Positions 24,922 through 32,248 of a stretch of DNA of 32,248 nt are shown piece after piece. The notes under the pieces were generated by a model. That model saw only the letters and a program-made list of their open reading frames with translations, did not search any database and was not told where the DNA came from. Source of the stretch: Crocinitomicaceae bacterium. Its GTDB lineage: Bacteria; Bacteroidota; Bacteroidia; Flavobacteriales_D; Crocinitomicaceae. Position 1 is the stretch's first letter. Every line of letters begins with the position of its first letter. The stretch spans positions 1-32,248 of the forward strand of contig JAFIEX010000011.1 in the NCBI GenBank assembly GCA_020832365.1, in the 5' to 3' direction. The position numbers were made by a program, and so were the translations under genes.

Positions 24922-26444
24922 TCTATCGTTGCTGGTGGTTTTGAACTGATATCGTAGGTTACGCGATTTATCCCTTTCACCTGATTGATAATTTTATTAG
25001 AAATCTTGGCTAAGAATTCATAAGGTAAATGGCACCAGTCAGCTGTCATGCCATCCGTACTTGTAACAGCTCTTAACGCAACAGCATTTTCATACGTTCG
25101 CTCGTCTCCCATTACGCCTACAGACTGTACAGGCAAGAATATTGCCCCTGCTTGCCAAACTTCATCATACAAACCGGCGTCTTTTAACCCTTGGATAAAC
25201 ACATGGTCTACTTCTTGTAAAATTCTCACGCGTTCTGCAGTTACTTCTCCTAAAATTCGAATACCCAGCCCTGGGCCAGGAAAAGGGTGTCTTCCTAATA
25301 TGGCAGCAGGTAGTCCCAATGATTTCCCTACACGCCTTACTTCATCTTTAAACAATAAACGCAACGGTTCGACAACCTGTAATTTCATATAATCTGGTAA
25401 TCCTCCAACATTATGGTGCGACTTGATAGTTGCAGAAGGACCTCCGCTCACAGACACCGATTCAATTACATCAGGATAAATAGTTCCTTGTCCAAGCCAC
25501 TTTGCGTTTTCCACTTTCTTCGATTCGTCATCGAACACATCAACAAATACTTTGCCAATGGCTTTGCGTTTTAGCTCTGGATCTGTTAATCCTTTTAAGG
25601 CATCGTAAAAAAGCGCCGAAGCATCAACACCTTTTACATTTAGCCCCATCCCCTTGTAGCCATCTAAAACGCTTTCAAATTCATTTTTTCTCAGTAAGCC
25701 GTTGTTAACGAATATACAATATAAATTAGCTCCAATCGCTTTATGCAGCAACATGGCTGCTACAGAAGAATCTACTCCTCCAGACAAACCAAGTATGACC
25801 CTATCATTTCCCAGTTTTTCTTGTAATGCTGTTACTGTGCTGTCCACAAAGGCATCGGGTGTCCAGTCTTGTTGACAACCACAAATTCCAACAACAAAGT
25901 TTTTAATAAGTTGCTGCCCCTCCAAAGAGTGATAAACCTCAGGATGGAATTGAATACCATAAGTTTTTTCTCCGTCGATAGCATAACCCGCCACACGAAC
26001 ATCTTCTGTACTTGCTATGATTTTGTAGTTATTAGGTACACTTTTTATGGTGTCACCATGCGACATCCAAACTTGAGAAAGATCAGAAATACCAGTTGTT
26101 AGTGAATTAGAGCGATCTACAAAGGATAAATTAGCTCTACCATACTCTCTAATTTCCGATGGCGCTACTTCACCACCGAAATGATGTGCCATATATTGTG
26201 CGCCAAAACAAACACCTAAAAGTGGCAGTTTGCCTTTGAACATAGATAAATCTGGTCTGGGAGATTTCTCATCTCGCACGGAAAATGGACTTCCAGAAAG
26301 AATAACTCCTTTAATATTAGAGGTGATTTCTGGGCATTTATTCCAAGGATGGATTTCACTGTATACGTTTAATTCACGTATTCTTCGGGCTATCAGCTGG
26401 GTATATTGCGACCCAAAATCCAAAATCAAAATCATTTCTTGCAT
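24912..26444 (-). CDS. guaA: GMP synthase (glutamine-hydrolysing)
   Basis: A 510-residue enzyme that aminates XMP to GMP. The class I glutamine amidotransferase domain (about 1-190) has [17 protein letters not shown], catalytic Cys79 in GVCFGAQ, and the His-Glu pair in [11 protein letters not shown]. The ATP-pyrophosphatase domain has the PP-loop [13 protein letters not shown]. The dimerisation domain ends in [21 protein letters not shown] 26444 gives the family N-terminus; the longer TTG-started frame (26462) adds unrelated residues and spans a promoter-like motif. It overlaps the LysM gene by 10 nt. It lies 42 nt after purC, so two purine genes are adjacent although guaA may have its own promoter. 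Confidence 0.96.
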   Translation of the reverse strand: MQEMILILDFGSQYTQLIARRIRELNVYSEIHPWNKCPEITSNIKGVILSGSPFSVRDEKSPRPDLSMFKGKLPLLGVCFGAQYMAHHFGGEVAPSEIREYGRANLSFVDRSNSLTTGISDLSQVWMSHGDTIKSVPNNYKIIASTEDVRVAGYAIDGEKTYGIQFHPEVYHSLEGQQLIKNFVVGICGCQQDWTPDAFVDSTVTALQEKLGNDRVILGLSGGVDSSVAAMLLHKAIGANLYCIFVNNGLLRKNEFESVLDGYKGMGLNVKGVDASALFYDALKGLTDPELKRKAIGKVFVDVFDDESKKVENAKWLGQGTIYPDVIESVSVSGGPSATIKSHHNVGGLPDYMKLQVVEPLRLLFKDEVRRVGKSLGLPAAILGRHPFPGPGLGIRILGEVTAERVRILQEVDHVFIQGLKDAGLYDEVWQAGAIFLPVQSVGVMGDERTYENAVALRAVTSTDGMTADWCHLPYEFLAKISNKIINQVKGINRVTYDISSKPPATIEWE

Positions 26445-26449
26445 AGGCA

Positions 26450-26457
26450 CAAAGATA
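26450..26457 (-). promoter_or_regulatory. -7 element TATCTTTG next to the guaA start
   Basis: On the minus strand 26457-26450 reads TATCTTTG, an exact TAnnTTTG match ending 5 nt before ATG 26444. It would give a leaderless or nearly leaderless guaA transcript. No -33 element at the usual spacing. Confidence 0.4.
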
Positions 26458-26486
26458 AACAAATACTATCTTAGATATATTTCAAG

Positions 26487-27437
26487 TTATAAACTATGTT
26501 CTTGTAAAAAACTCAAGGTGTTTTCATAAATGCGTTTTTCAATAGCTTCATAAGATGACTTAACGAATGCTTTTCCAGTAATTTTCTCGTATAGTTCAAT
26601 GTAGCGTTCAGTAACCAAATCAACGAAGTCATCTGGCATAAATGGCATGCTCTGACCATCTAACCCTTGAAAATTATTTTCGATTAACCATTGCCTCACA
26701 AACTCCTTACTTAGTTGTTTTTGAGGTTCATTATTCTCTAATCTCTCCGCATAACCCTCTGCATAAAAATAGCGAGAAGAATCAGGCGTGTGGATTTCAT
26801 CCATGAGCATTATTTCTCCATTATACATGCCGAACTCATACTTAGTATCTACGAGGATCAGTCCTCTTTCTGCAGCCATTTCTGTGCCTCTTTGAAACAA
26901 TGCCTTGGTATATTTTTCTAACGCAACATAAGTTGGCTCATCAACGATACCTTGACTTAAAATTTCTGCTCTTGAGATATCTTCATCATGCCCTTCCTCT
27001 GCTTTGGTTGCAGGCGTAATAATTGGCTCTGGAAACGCTTGATTCTCTTTCATTCCTTCAGGCATTTCGACACCGCACAGCAGACGTTCACCTTTTTGAT
27101 ATTGGCGCCAAGCGTGACCAGTCAAATAACCTCTAATTACCATTTCCAATTTGATGGGTTCACAGCGATAACCTACAGCAACATTAGGGTCTGGCACACC
27201 AATTAACCAATTCGGAACAATATCTCTAGTTGCTTCCAAAAACATCGTTGCTACTTGATTTAAAACTTGTCCTTTAAATGGGATTCCCTTGGGAAGAATA
27301 TAATCAAAAGCAGAAATACGGTCAGAGGCGACCATGACTAACAAATCTTCCCCTATACTATAAACATCACGCACCTTTCCGTGATATACATTTGTCTGAT
27401 TTGGGAAGGTTAACTCCAAGTTGGTTATACTATTCAT
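26487..27437 (-). CDS. purC: Phosphoribosylaminoimidazole-succinocarboxamide synthase
   Basis: A 316-residue enzyme of de novo purine synthesis that joins CAIR and aspartate to form SAICAR. Conserved blocks: [20 protein letters not shown] with [54 protein letters not shown], and [20 protein letters not shown] with [12 protein letters not shown]. It is the long form (about 300 residues, similar to yeast Ade1) rather than the 240-residue E. coli type. The ATG at 27437 overlaps the phoH stop by 8 nt, so the two are translationally linked; guaA follows. Confidence 0.95.
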   Translation of the reverse strand: MNSITNLELTFPNQTNVYHGKVRDVYSIGEDLLVMVASDRISAFDYILPKGIPFKGQVLNQVATMFLEATRDIVPNWLIGVPDPNVAVGYRCEPIKLEMVIRGYLTGHAWRQYQKGERLLCGVEMPEGMKENQAFPEPIITPATKAEEGHDEDISRAEILSQGIVDEPTYVALEKYTKALFQRGTEMAAERGLILVDTKYEFGMYNGEIMLMDEIHTPDSSRYFYAEGYAERLENNEPQKQLSKEFVRQWLIENNFQGLDGQSMPFMPDDFVDLVTERYIELYEKITGKAFVKSSYEAIEKRIYENTLSFLQEHSL

Positions 27438-28374
27438 CTTCTTCTTTTTCTAAAGCTGCTATTATTCTTTTGACCAGTTGATGTCGGATCACATCATTTT
27501 TATTTAATCTCACAATTCCAATTCCCTCTACTTCCTTCAGTCTATCTAAAGCAAAGGTAAGACCAGATTGCTGTTTTTTAGGTAAATCAATTTGAGAAAC
27601 ATCACCAGTTATGACGAAGTTAGCGGACATTCCCATTCTGGTTAAAAACATTTTCATTTGATTGACTGTTGAATTTTGGGCTTCATCCAAAATAACAAAA
27701 GCCTTGTCAAGCGTTCGTCCTCTCATAAATGCTAGCGGAGCAATTTCAATCACACCTAACTCTAAAAAATTCAGCAGTTTTTCAGCTGGAATCATATCAC
27801 GTAGCGCGTCGTAAAGCGGCATCATGTATGGGTCTAGTTTTTCCTTCATATCACCTGGTAAAAAACCTAGATTTTCACCAGCTTCAACAGCAGGTCTTGT
27901 TAAAATAATACGTTTTACCTGTTTATTTTTTAATGCACGAACAGCACAAGCCACAGCAGTGTATGTTTTCCCCGTACCCGCTGGACCAACAGCAAAAACC
28001 ATATCATTAGTGTTAATTGCTGCCACTAATTTACGCTGATTAAAAGTCTTTGCTCTAATTTTCGCACCACCATTGCCGTGCACCAGCACTTCAGAACCAT
28101 CACCTGAGAGAATCCTAAGTGGATCTTCTAACATCAGGTTATCAATGTTGTTTTCTGTTAGTTCTTTATACTTGGAAATATGCAAAATAAGTTGCTGAAT
28201 TTTTAACTCAAAATTTTGCAATGCCTCCTCTTCGCCAGAAGCCACTAAAACATTTCCTCTTGCAACAATTTTCAGGGTAGGGTAATAACTTTTAATGAGT
28301 CTTAATTTGGTGTTATTTACTCCAAATAACTCAACAGGATTCACATCCGTAATTTCGACTTTTATCTCTTGCAA
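27430..28374 (-). CDS. phoH: PhoH-like ATPase
   Basis: A 314-residue protein. The N-terminal ~100 residues form a KH-like module ([20 protein letters not shown]). The P-loop ATPase domain has Walker A GPAGTGKT at 130-137, [40 protein letters not shown] (Walker B), [20 protein letters not shown], and [12 protein letters not shown]. PhoH proteins are widely conserved and linked to RNA metabolism, often with YbeY, which is not seen here. The start is TTG at 28374: the upstream codons are ATA and then TAG, and the family N-terminus begins here. It is the first gene of the phoH-purC unit, with a -7 element 33 nt upstream. Confidence 0.93.
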   Translation of the reverse strand: MQEIKVEITDVNPVELFGVNNTKLRLIKSYYPTLKIVARGNVLVASGEEEALQNFELKIQQLILHISKYKELTENNIDNLMLEDPLRILSGDGSEVLVHGNGGAKIRAKTFNQRKLVAAINTNDMVFAVGPAGTGKTYTAVACAVRALKNKQVKRIILTRPAVEAGENLGFLPGDMKEKLDPYMMPLYDALRDMIPAEKLLNFLELGVIEIAPLAFMRGRTLDKAFVILDEAQNSTVNQMKMFLTRMGMSANFVITGDVSQIDLPKKQQSGLTFALDRLKEVEGIGIVRLNKNDVIRHQLVKRIIAALEKEEDE

Positions 28375-28406
28375 TATCTACAGTTTAAATACAATTTTTA
28401 CAAGTG

Positions 28407-28414
28407 CAAAAATA
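28407..28414 (-). promoter_or_regulatory. -7 element TATTTTTG upstream of phoH
   Basis: On the minus strand 28414-28407 reads TATTTTTG, matching TAnnTTTG, 33 nt before the TTG start at 28374, a normal leader length. The -33 element was not identified. Confidence 0.4.
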
Positions 28415-28597
28415 ACACCAAAAATCATACATTTGAATTGGTTTTGAAATTAATCACAAGAACAAAGGTGTCAGCAAAGATTCAAGACCAACAAATTCAA
28501 CTAACAGGTTTAATTGTTCAAACTAGATTTTTATTTAAACATTTTTTGTGATTTGAAAAAAAAAATGCAATTTTACCACAACGAAAAATATGAAATC

Positions 28598-31500
28598 ATG
28601 AAAAAACTGCTACTAATTAAAGCACTGATACTGTGCTTTATTTCAATGAATCTTGCACAAACAGTACACAAAGATTATTTAGATGGTGCCATTTGGGTCA
28701 AACTCAAACAACCTTTATTGCAAAAAGCCACTATGGATTTTGAAACTGGCAAGGCAGTTGCCAAGCCTGTAACTTTATCAGATTTAAATTTCGGACAAGC
28801 AATTGAGAGATTTGGAGTGCATACTGTCATCCATTCTTTTCCAATGGTTAACAATCCAAAATTAAACACCGTTTATCGTATAGAATTTTCTAAAATTCAT
28901 GCTGTACAAAATTTAATTCGAGTTATTGAAAAAGACGAAACAGTTGATTATGTAGAGCGGGTTCCTTATTTACAAAAAACAGTTAATGACCCCAGTTATA
29001 ACAGCTCTACGCAGTGGAATCTATTTCAAGTAAATGCAGCAGCGGCTTGGAATATAAGCACGGGGAGTTCAACTATTAAAGTAGCTATTGTTGACGACGC
29101 AGTTCAAAGAAACCATCCCGACTTACAGCCATCGATTTGGATTAATCCCAATGAAATTCCAAATAACGGAATAGACGACGATGGCAATGGTTACGTAGAC
29201 GATGTAAGTGGCTGGGATGCGGCAGACCAGAATAACAACCCTAATCCTCCAAACAACAATTTCGACCATGGAACGCACGTTGCAGGAATTGCAGGTGCTG
29301 CCACCAATAATGGCATAGGTATGGCTTCTATTGGACATAATTTAAAATTAATCCCAGTAAAAGCAACAAACTCAGCAACAGCTGTAACGCATGGATATGA
29401 AGGCGTAATATACGCTGTGGCAGCAGGCGCTGATGTCATCAACATGTCATGGGGTGGTTCAGGAGCATCACAGACAGCACAAAACATTATTGCCCATGCT
29501 TCGAATCAAGGAATTGTTTTAGTTGCAGCAGCAGGTAATGACAATGTATCATCTGTTTTTTACCCAGCTGGATTCTCACAAGTAATTGCTGTTGCCTCCA
29601 CTACTTTTGGAGACAGCAAGTCTGGATTTTCCAACTTCGGTTCTTGGATAGACATCTCTGCACCTGGAAGCGCAATTTACAGTACCGTTCCTGGTAATGG
29701 TTACCAAGTTAAGCAAGGTACATCAATGGCTAGCCCGATGGTAGCTGGACTAGCTGGATTAATGCTTTCCCTTAACCCGGGCTTGTCACCTAATGATATA
29801 AAGACATGTTTATTAAGTAGTGCAGACAACATCGACGCTGCCAACCCTTCTTTTGTTGGTCAATTAGGAGCAGGACGAATTAATGCCCTAGCCGCAATGA
29901 ACTGTGTATCTGGCACACTCAACTGGGCACCGGAAGCGAATTTCATGGCAAACCAAACGACCATAATGGAAGGTCAAAGCGTAACTTTTACCGATCAATC
30001 TATTTATAATCCAACATCTTGGCAGTGGACCTTTACAGGAGGGAACCCTGCGACCTTTAATGGTCAGAACCCTCCAGCTGTAAACTATGCAACCGCAGGT
30101 ACTTACCCAGTAAGCTTAACGGTTTCTAATGCTAACGGCACAGATACAGAAACAAAAAATGGATATATTACCGTAACGGCGCTAACAGGGTGTGACACCA
30201 TTTCTAATACCTTGGCAAATGATTTGAATTATACTTTCTCTTTTGCAAATAATTCAGGTTATGTAGCCGGACATAACAACTTAGGAGTTAGTGCTTGGGC
30301 TGACAAGTATTCGAACTTAGGTCCAACGAATGTAACAGGAGCACGATTTTATTTTGTGGAAGGAGAAACCAATGATCCTAATTCATTTATCACAATTCGT
30401 GTATGGGCTGCAAATGCGAACGGGTCACCTGGGAATATTCTTTATTCTCAGCAAGTGCCCATCTCTGAAATTGAAGCTAATGTAACTGGCCCTGGACCAG
30501 GTTCCTTTTTTATTACCAACATTAATTTTCATCAAGCGGTTTCTGTTCCAACAAATGATTTCTTCGTTGGATACACTTTAACCAATGGTGTTGCAGGTGA
30601 CACAGTTGCGTGCGCAATTACGGATAATTTTGCGAGCAATCCTTCTAGACCTAATACGATGTGGGCTCAATTGAATGGGGTGTGGGATAGTTATCAAAAT
30701 CTTACGAATAATAATTCTAAATTTTCTATGCATATTTATCCTAGAATCACAAGCATACCCCCTCAAGCCGTCATCCAGGCTAATCCAACAGAGGTTTGTG
30801 TAGGTGACTACATCACTTTTGATGGGTCGAACTCACCAAATACAGTTGCCTGGCAATGGGCTATCAATGGTACGTCCTCACCATTTCCAACACAACTAAG
30901 TCCTCAAGTGGTAATGAACAGTCCAGGTTCGCATTGGGCATATATGCTAGCGGAAAACGTTTGTGGTTTCTTCCACATTGATAGTGTTCAAGTTACTGTT
31001 AGTGCGCCACCATCAGTTCAATTAACAGCAAGTACTGATACGATCTGTCCAGGTGGCTCTGCACAATTGAATGCCACAAGTTCAGGAAATTTAACATGGT
31101 CTCCTGGGGGAAGCTTAACTTGCACGAACTGTCCAAACCCGGTAGCTACTCCAAATAACACAACTACATATTCTGTTTTGGCAGAAAATGGTGGATGTTC
31201 TAGCGAATCGTTAATCACCATTGTTGTAGATAATCAGACGCCAATTGCTAATTTCTTAATGAGCAGTGATACAATTTGTGAGGGGCAAACTTTAAGTTTA
31301 AATGGTGGAATCTCAGACGGTGCTAGTCAGTTTGCATGGACCATTAACGGCGGTAGTCCAAGCACAGCTTTGGGGACTATAGCTAGCTCACAATTTAACA
31401 ACCCAGGTTTCTTTGAGATTTCATTAATTGCAACGAATAGTTGTGGATTAAGTGATAATACCTCGAGAAATATAGTTGTGGTGGATATGGCTAATTGCCC

Positions 31501-31762
31501 ACTTGCTAACACTGCTGAATTAGTTGCAGATCTTTCGGTTATCTTCTTTGATGCAAAGAAAGAAAGCCTAGTTGTAGATTTATCAATGATTAAAAATAAA
31601 GGAACCTTAAACATCTACGCAATGAGCGGACAACTTATTTATTCTGGTCAAGCGAAATTCGGAGAAAAAGAAGAGATTTCTCTATCACATATTGCACCTG
31701 GTGTTTACAATGTTCAAATCATCTCGGCAAACGAGAAATTACACAAGAAGTTTGTGAGATAA
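28598..31762 (+). CDS. Secreted subtilisin-like (S8) protease with PKD domain and T9SS tail
   Basis: A 1054-residue protein from ATG 28598 (MKKLLLIKALILCFISMNLA, signal peptide); upstream in-frame codons add only non-signal sequence. Residues about 22-135 look like an inhibitor propeptide. The S8 catalytic triad is Asp166 (KVAIVDDAVQRNHPDL), His224 (NFDHGTHVAGIAGA) and Ser376 (QGTSMASPMVAGLAGLM), with oxyanion Asn314 (AAAGNDN). A PKD domain follows (VTFTDQSIYNPTSWQWTFTG), then a beta-rich region (NLGPTNVTGARFYFVEGETN) and further PKD/Ig-like modules (YITFDGSNSPNTVAWQWAIN; TTTYSVLAENGGCSSESLIT). The last 75 residues form a type A-like sorting domain (GTLNIYAMSGQLIYSGQAKF; HIAPGVYNVQIISANEK, ending KKFVR). 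It is probably an extracellular protein-degrading enzyme. It is divergent from phoH, with 223 nt between the starts. Confidence 0.92.
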   Translation: MKKLLLIKALILCFISMNLAQTVHKDYLDGAIWVKLKQPLLQKATMDFETGKAVAKPVTLSDLNFGQAIERFGVHTVIHSFPMVNNPKLNTVYRIEFSKIHAVQNLIRVIEKDETVDYVERVPYLQKTVNDPSYNSSTQWNLFQVNAAAAWNISTGSSTIKVAIVDDAVQRNHPDLQPSIWINPNEIPNNGIDDDGNGYVDDVSGWDAADQNNNPNPPNNNFDHGTHVAGIAGAATNNGIGMASIGHNLKLIPVKATNSATAVTHGYEGVIYAVAAGADVINMSWGGSGASQTAQNIIAHASNQGIVLVAAAGNDNVSSVFYPAGFSQVIAVASTTFGDSKSGFSNFGSWIDISAPGSAIYSTVPGNGYQVKQGTSMASPMVAGLAGLMLSLNPGLSPNDIKTCLLSSADNIDAANPSFVGQLGAGRINALAAMNCVSGTLNWAPEANFMANQTTIMEGQSVTFTDQSIYNPTSWQWTFTGGNPATFNGQNPPAVNYATAGTYPVSLTVSNANGTDTETKNGYITVTALTGCDTISNTLANDLNYTFSFANNSGYVAGHNNLGVSAWADKYSNLGPTNVTGARFYFVEGETNDPNSFITIRVWAANANGSPGNILYSQQVPISEIEANVTGPGPGSFFITNINFHQAVSVPTNDFFVGYTLTNGVAGDTVACAITDNFASNPSRPNTMWAQLNGVWDSYQNLTNNNSKFSMHIYPRITSIPPQAVIQANPTEVCVGDYITFDGSNSPNTVAWQWAINGTSSPFPTQLSPQVVMNSPGSHWAYMLAENVCGFFHIDSVQVTVSAPPSVQLTASTDTICPGGSAQLNATSSGNLTWSPGGSLTCTNCPNPVATPNNTTTYSVLAENGGCSSESLITIVVDNQTPIANFLMSSDTICEGQTLSLNGGISDGASQFAWTINGGSPSTALGTIASSQFNNPGFFEISLIATNSCGLSDNTSRNIVVVDMANCPLANTAELVADLSVIFFDAKKESLVVDLSMIKNKGTLNIYAMSGQLIYSGQAKFGEKEEISLSHIAPGVYNVQIISANEKLHKKFVR

Positions 31763-31791
31763 GAATCTATAGAAATTGTTTGGTTTTATGC

Positions 31792-31823
31792 AAAAATGGC
31801 GTGTTATATAACACGCCATTTTT
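31792..31823. terminator. 32-bp perfect palindrome, bidirectional terminator
   Basis: The two 15-base arms (AAAAATGGCGTGTTA and its exact complement) flank TA, making a 32-bp perfect palindrome 29 nt after the protease stop. The GC-rich core is bordered by A-run and T-run, so it can act as an intrinsic terminator on either strand: for the protease on plus, and for leftward transcription from the transposase remnant. Confidence 0.8.
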
Positions 31824-31889
31824 GATATATTTATTTTGATAAATATCAATGGTAAATACTTCTATACATTGACAAAAGTGTGGAAGGCC

Positions 31890-32213
31890 TTACTTTTCTT
31901 TTCCCCATTTTTCAGGATTTTCAACAACATATTTCACAATATTATGATAGGCAAAACTGTTTCGGATGATATGATCATAAAACCTAAACTGCCATTCAAA
32001 ATTGGGGTTTATTTTTCTACATTCAAATGTGGTTCTGCCTTTGTACCATCTGATTACCCTAGAAATATTTTGGTGTAGCATGGGATTGTGGTTTTTGGTG
32101 GCACCACCAGGGATTTTGCCCTCTTCTGTGGGGATTTTCCCCTCTGTGGAGGTTTTCCCCTCTGTGGAGGTTTTCCCCTCTGTGGAGGCGCGATGACCCG
32201 TCCTAAAAAAAGT
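31890..32213 (-). pseudogene. 5'-truncated REP-associated tyrosine transposase (RAYT) fragment
   Basis: The minus-strand frame is open from 32213 down to the stop at 31890. The C-terminal part reads NISRVIRWYKGRTTFECRKI, NPNFEWQFRFYDHIIRN and IVKYVVENPEKWGKEK, the conserved end of the TnpA_REP/Y1-transposase family. The upstream part of the frame is a low-complexity linker of TEGKTS/TEGKIP repeats, encoded by 18-bp DNA repeats, as I recall from RAYT genes of other Bacteroidota. The N-terminal HUH motif (PNHxH) is missing: a TAA at 32214-32216 closes the frame. It is therefore a truncated, probably inactive gene; the only ATG (32081) lies after the linker. Confidence 0.7.
32121..32188. repeat. 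18-bp tandem repeats inside the RAYT linker
   Basis: The unit CCCCTCTGTGGAGGTTTT occurs exactly at 32139-32156 and 32157-32174, with a partial copy at 32175-32188 and a diverged copy at 32121-32138. It encodes the repeated hexapeptide of the transposase linker on the minus strand. The unit contains the short inverted pair CCTC/GAGG. Confidence 0.8.
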
Positions 32214-32248
32214 TTACAGATTTAACTTTTATTTATTAATAGTCCTAC

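Noticed and set aside
32121-32188. CRISPR-like array
   Set aside because: The 18-bp units are directly adjacent without spacers and lie inside a transposase reading frame.
31836-32196. Plus-strand ORFs (80 and 64 aa) at the window end, including one with PSVEVFPSVE repeats
   Set aside because: They are antisense to the recognisable transposase fragment; the peptide repeat is only the reverse reading of its 18-bp tandem units.

Overview
The window looks like chromosomal DNA of a Bacteroidota bacterium, most likely a marine or freshwater member of the Flavobacteriales. The evidence is low GC content, several secreted proteins with C-terminal type IX secretion (T9SS) sorting domains, FISUMP and putative beta-barrel porin-2 (BBP2) proteins, poor Shine-Dalgarno sites, and repeated matches to the Bacteroidota -7 promoter element TAnnTTTG. 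This placement is inferred from gene content; there is no rRNA or tRNA in the window.

Layout. 1-3.9 kb: the 3' part of a CotH-kinase-like gene, a membrane-bound AraC-family regulator with a damaged or unusual start, and a convergent secreted FISUMP protein. 3.9-5.0 kb: a pnuC-nadR pair for nicotinamide riboside uptake and phosphorylation, overlapping by ATGA. 5.06-5.65 kb: a DUF1287 protein. 5.7-9.9 kb: the most distinctive locus, an apparent minus-strand operon of three different photolyase/cryptochrome genes: a divergent photolyase, a cryptochrome-DASH, and an FeS-BCP-type protein that has lost its iron-sulfur cysteines. 9.9-10.7 kb: decayed coding sequence. 10.7-12.8 kb: a BBP2 porin and a T9SS cargo protein. 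13.0-14.9 kb: yebC-cvpA-outer-membrane protein. 15.1-15.5 kb: a small conserved gene whose stop codon lies inside a perfect terminator hairpin. 15.6-17.9 kb: a universal stress protein and a short-chain fatty acid transporter. 18.1-21.5 kb: a 1039-residue T9SS protein and a small secreted protein. 21.6-28.4 kb: core genes on the minus strand (phoH, purC, guaA, a LysM/periplasmic-binding fusion, hemF, ssb) with short overlaps. 28.6-31.8 kb: a secreted subtilisin-like protease ending at a 32-bp palindrome. 31.9-32.2 kb: a 5'-truncated REP-associated tyrosine transposase (RAYT) with 18-bp tandem repeats.

The photolyase cluster suggests light-dependent repair of UV lesions or blue-light sensing, organised as one translationally linked unit. 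The lack of FeS ligands in its third member and the altered FAD-pocket motif in its first are the best leads for unusual biology. I saw no CRISPR array, defence system, phage or intact insertion sequence. Apart from the photolyase genes, the decayed islet at 9.9-10.7 kb and the RAYT remnant, the window is ordinary Bacteroidota core and secretome content.
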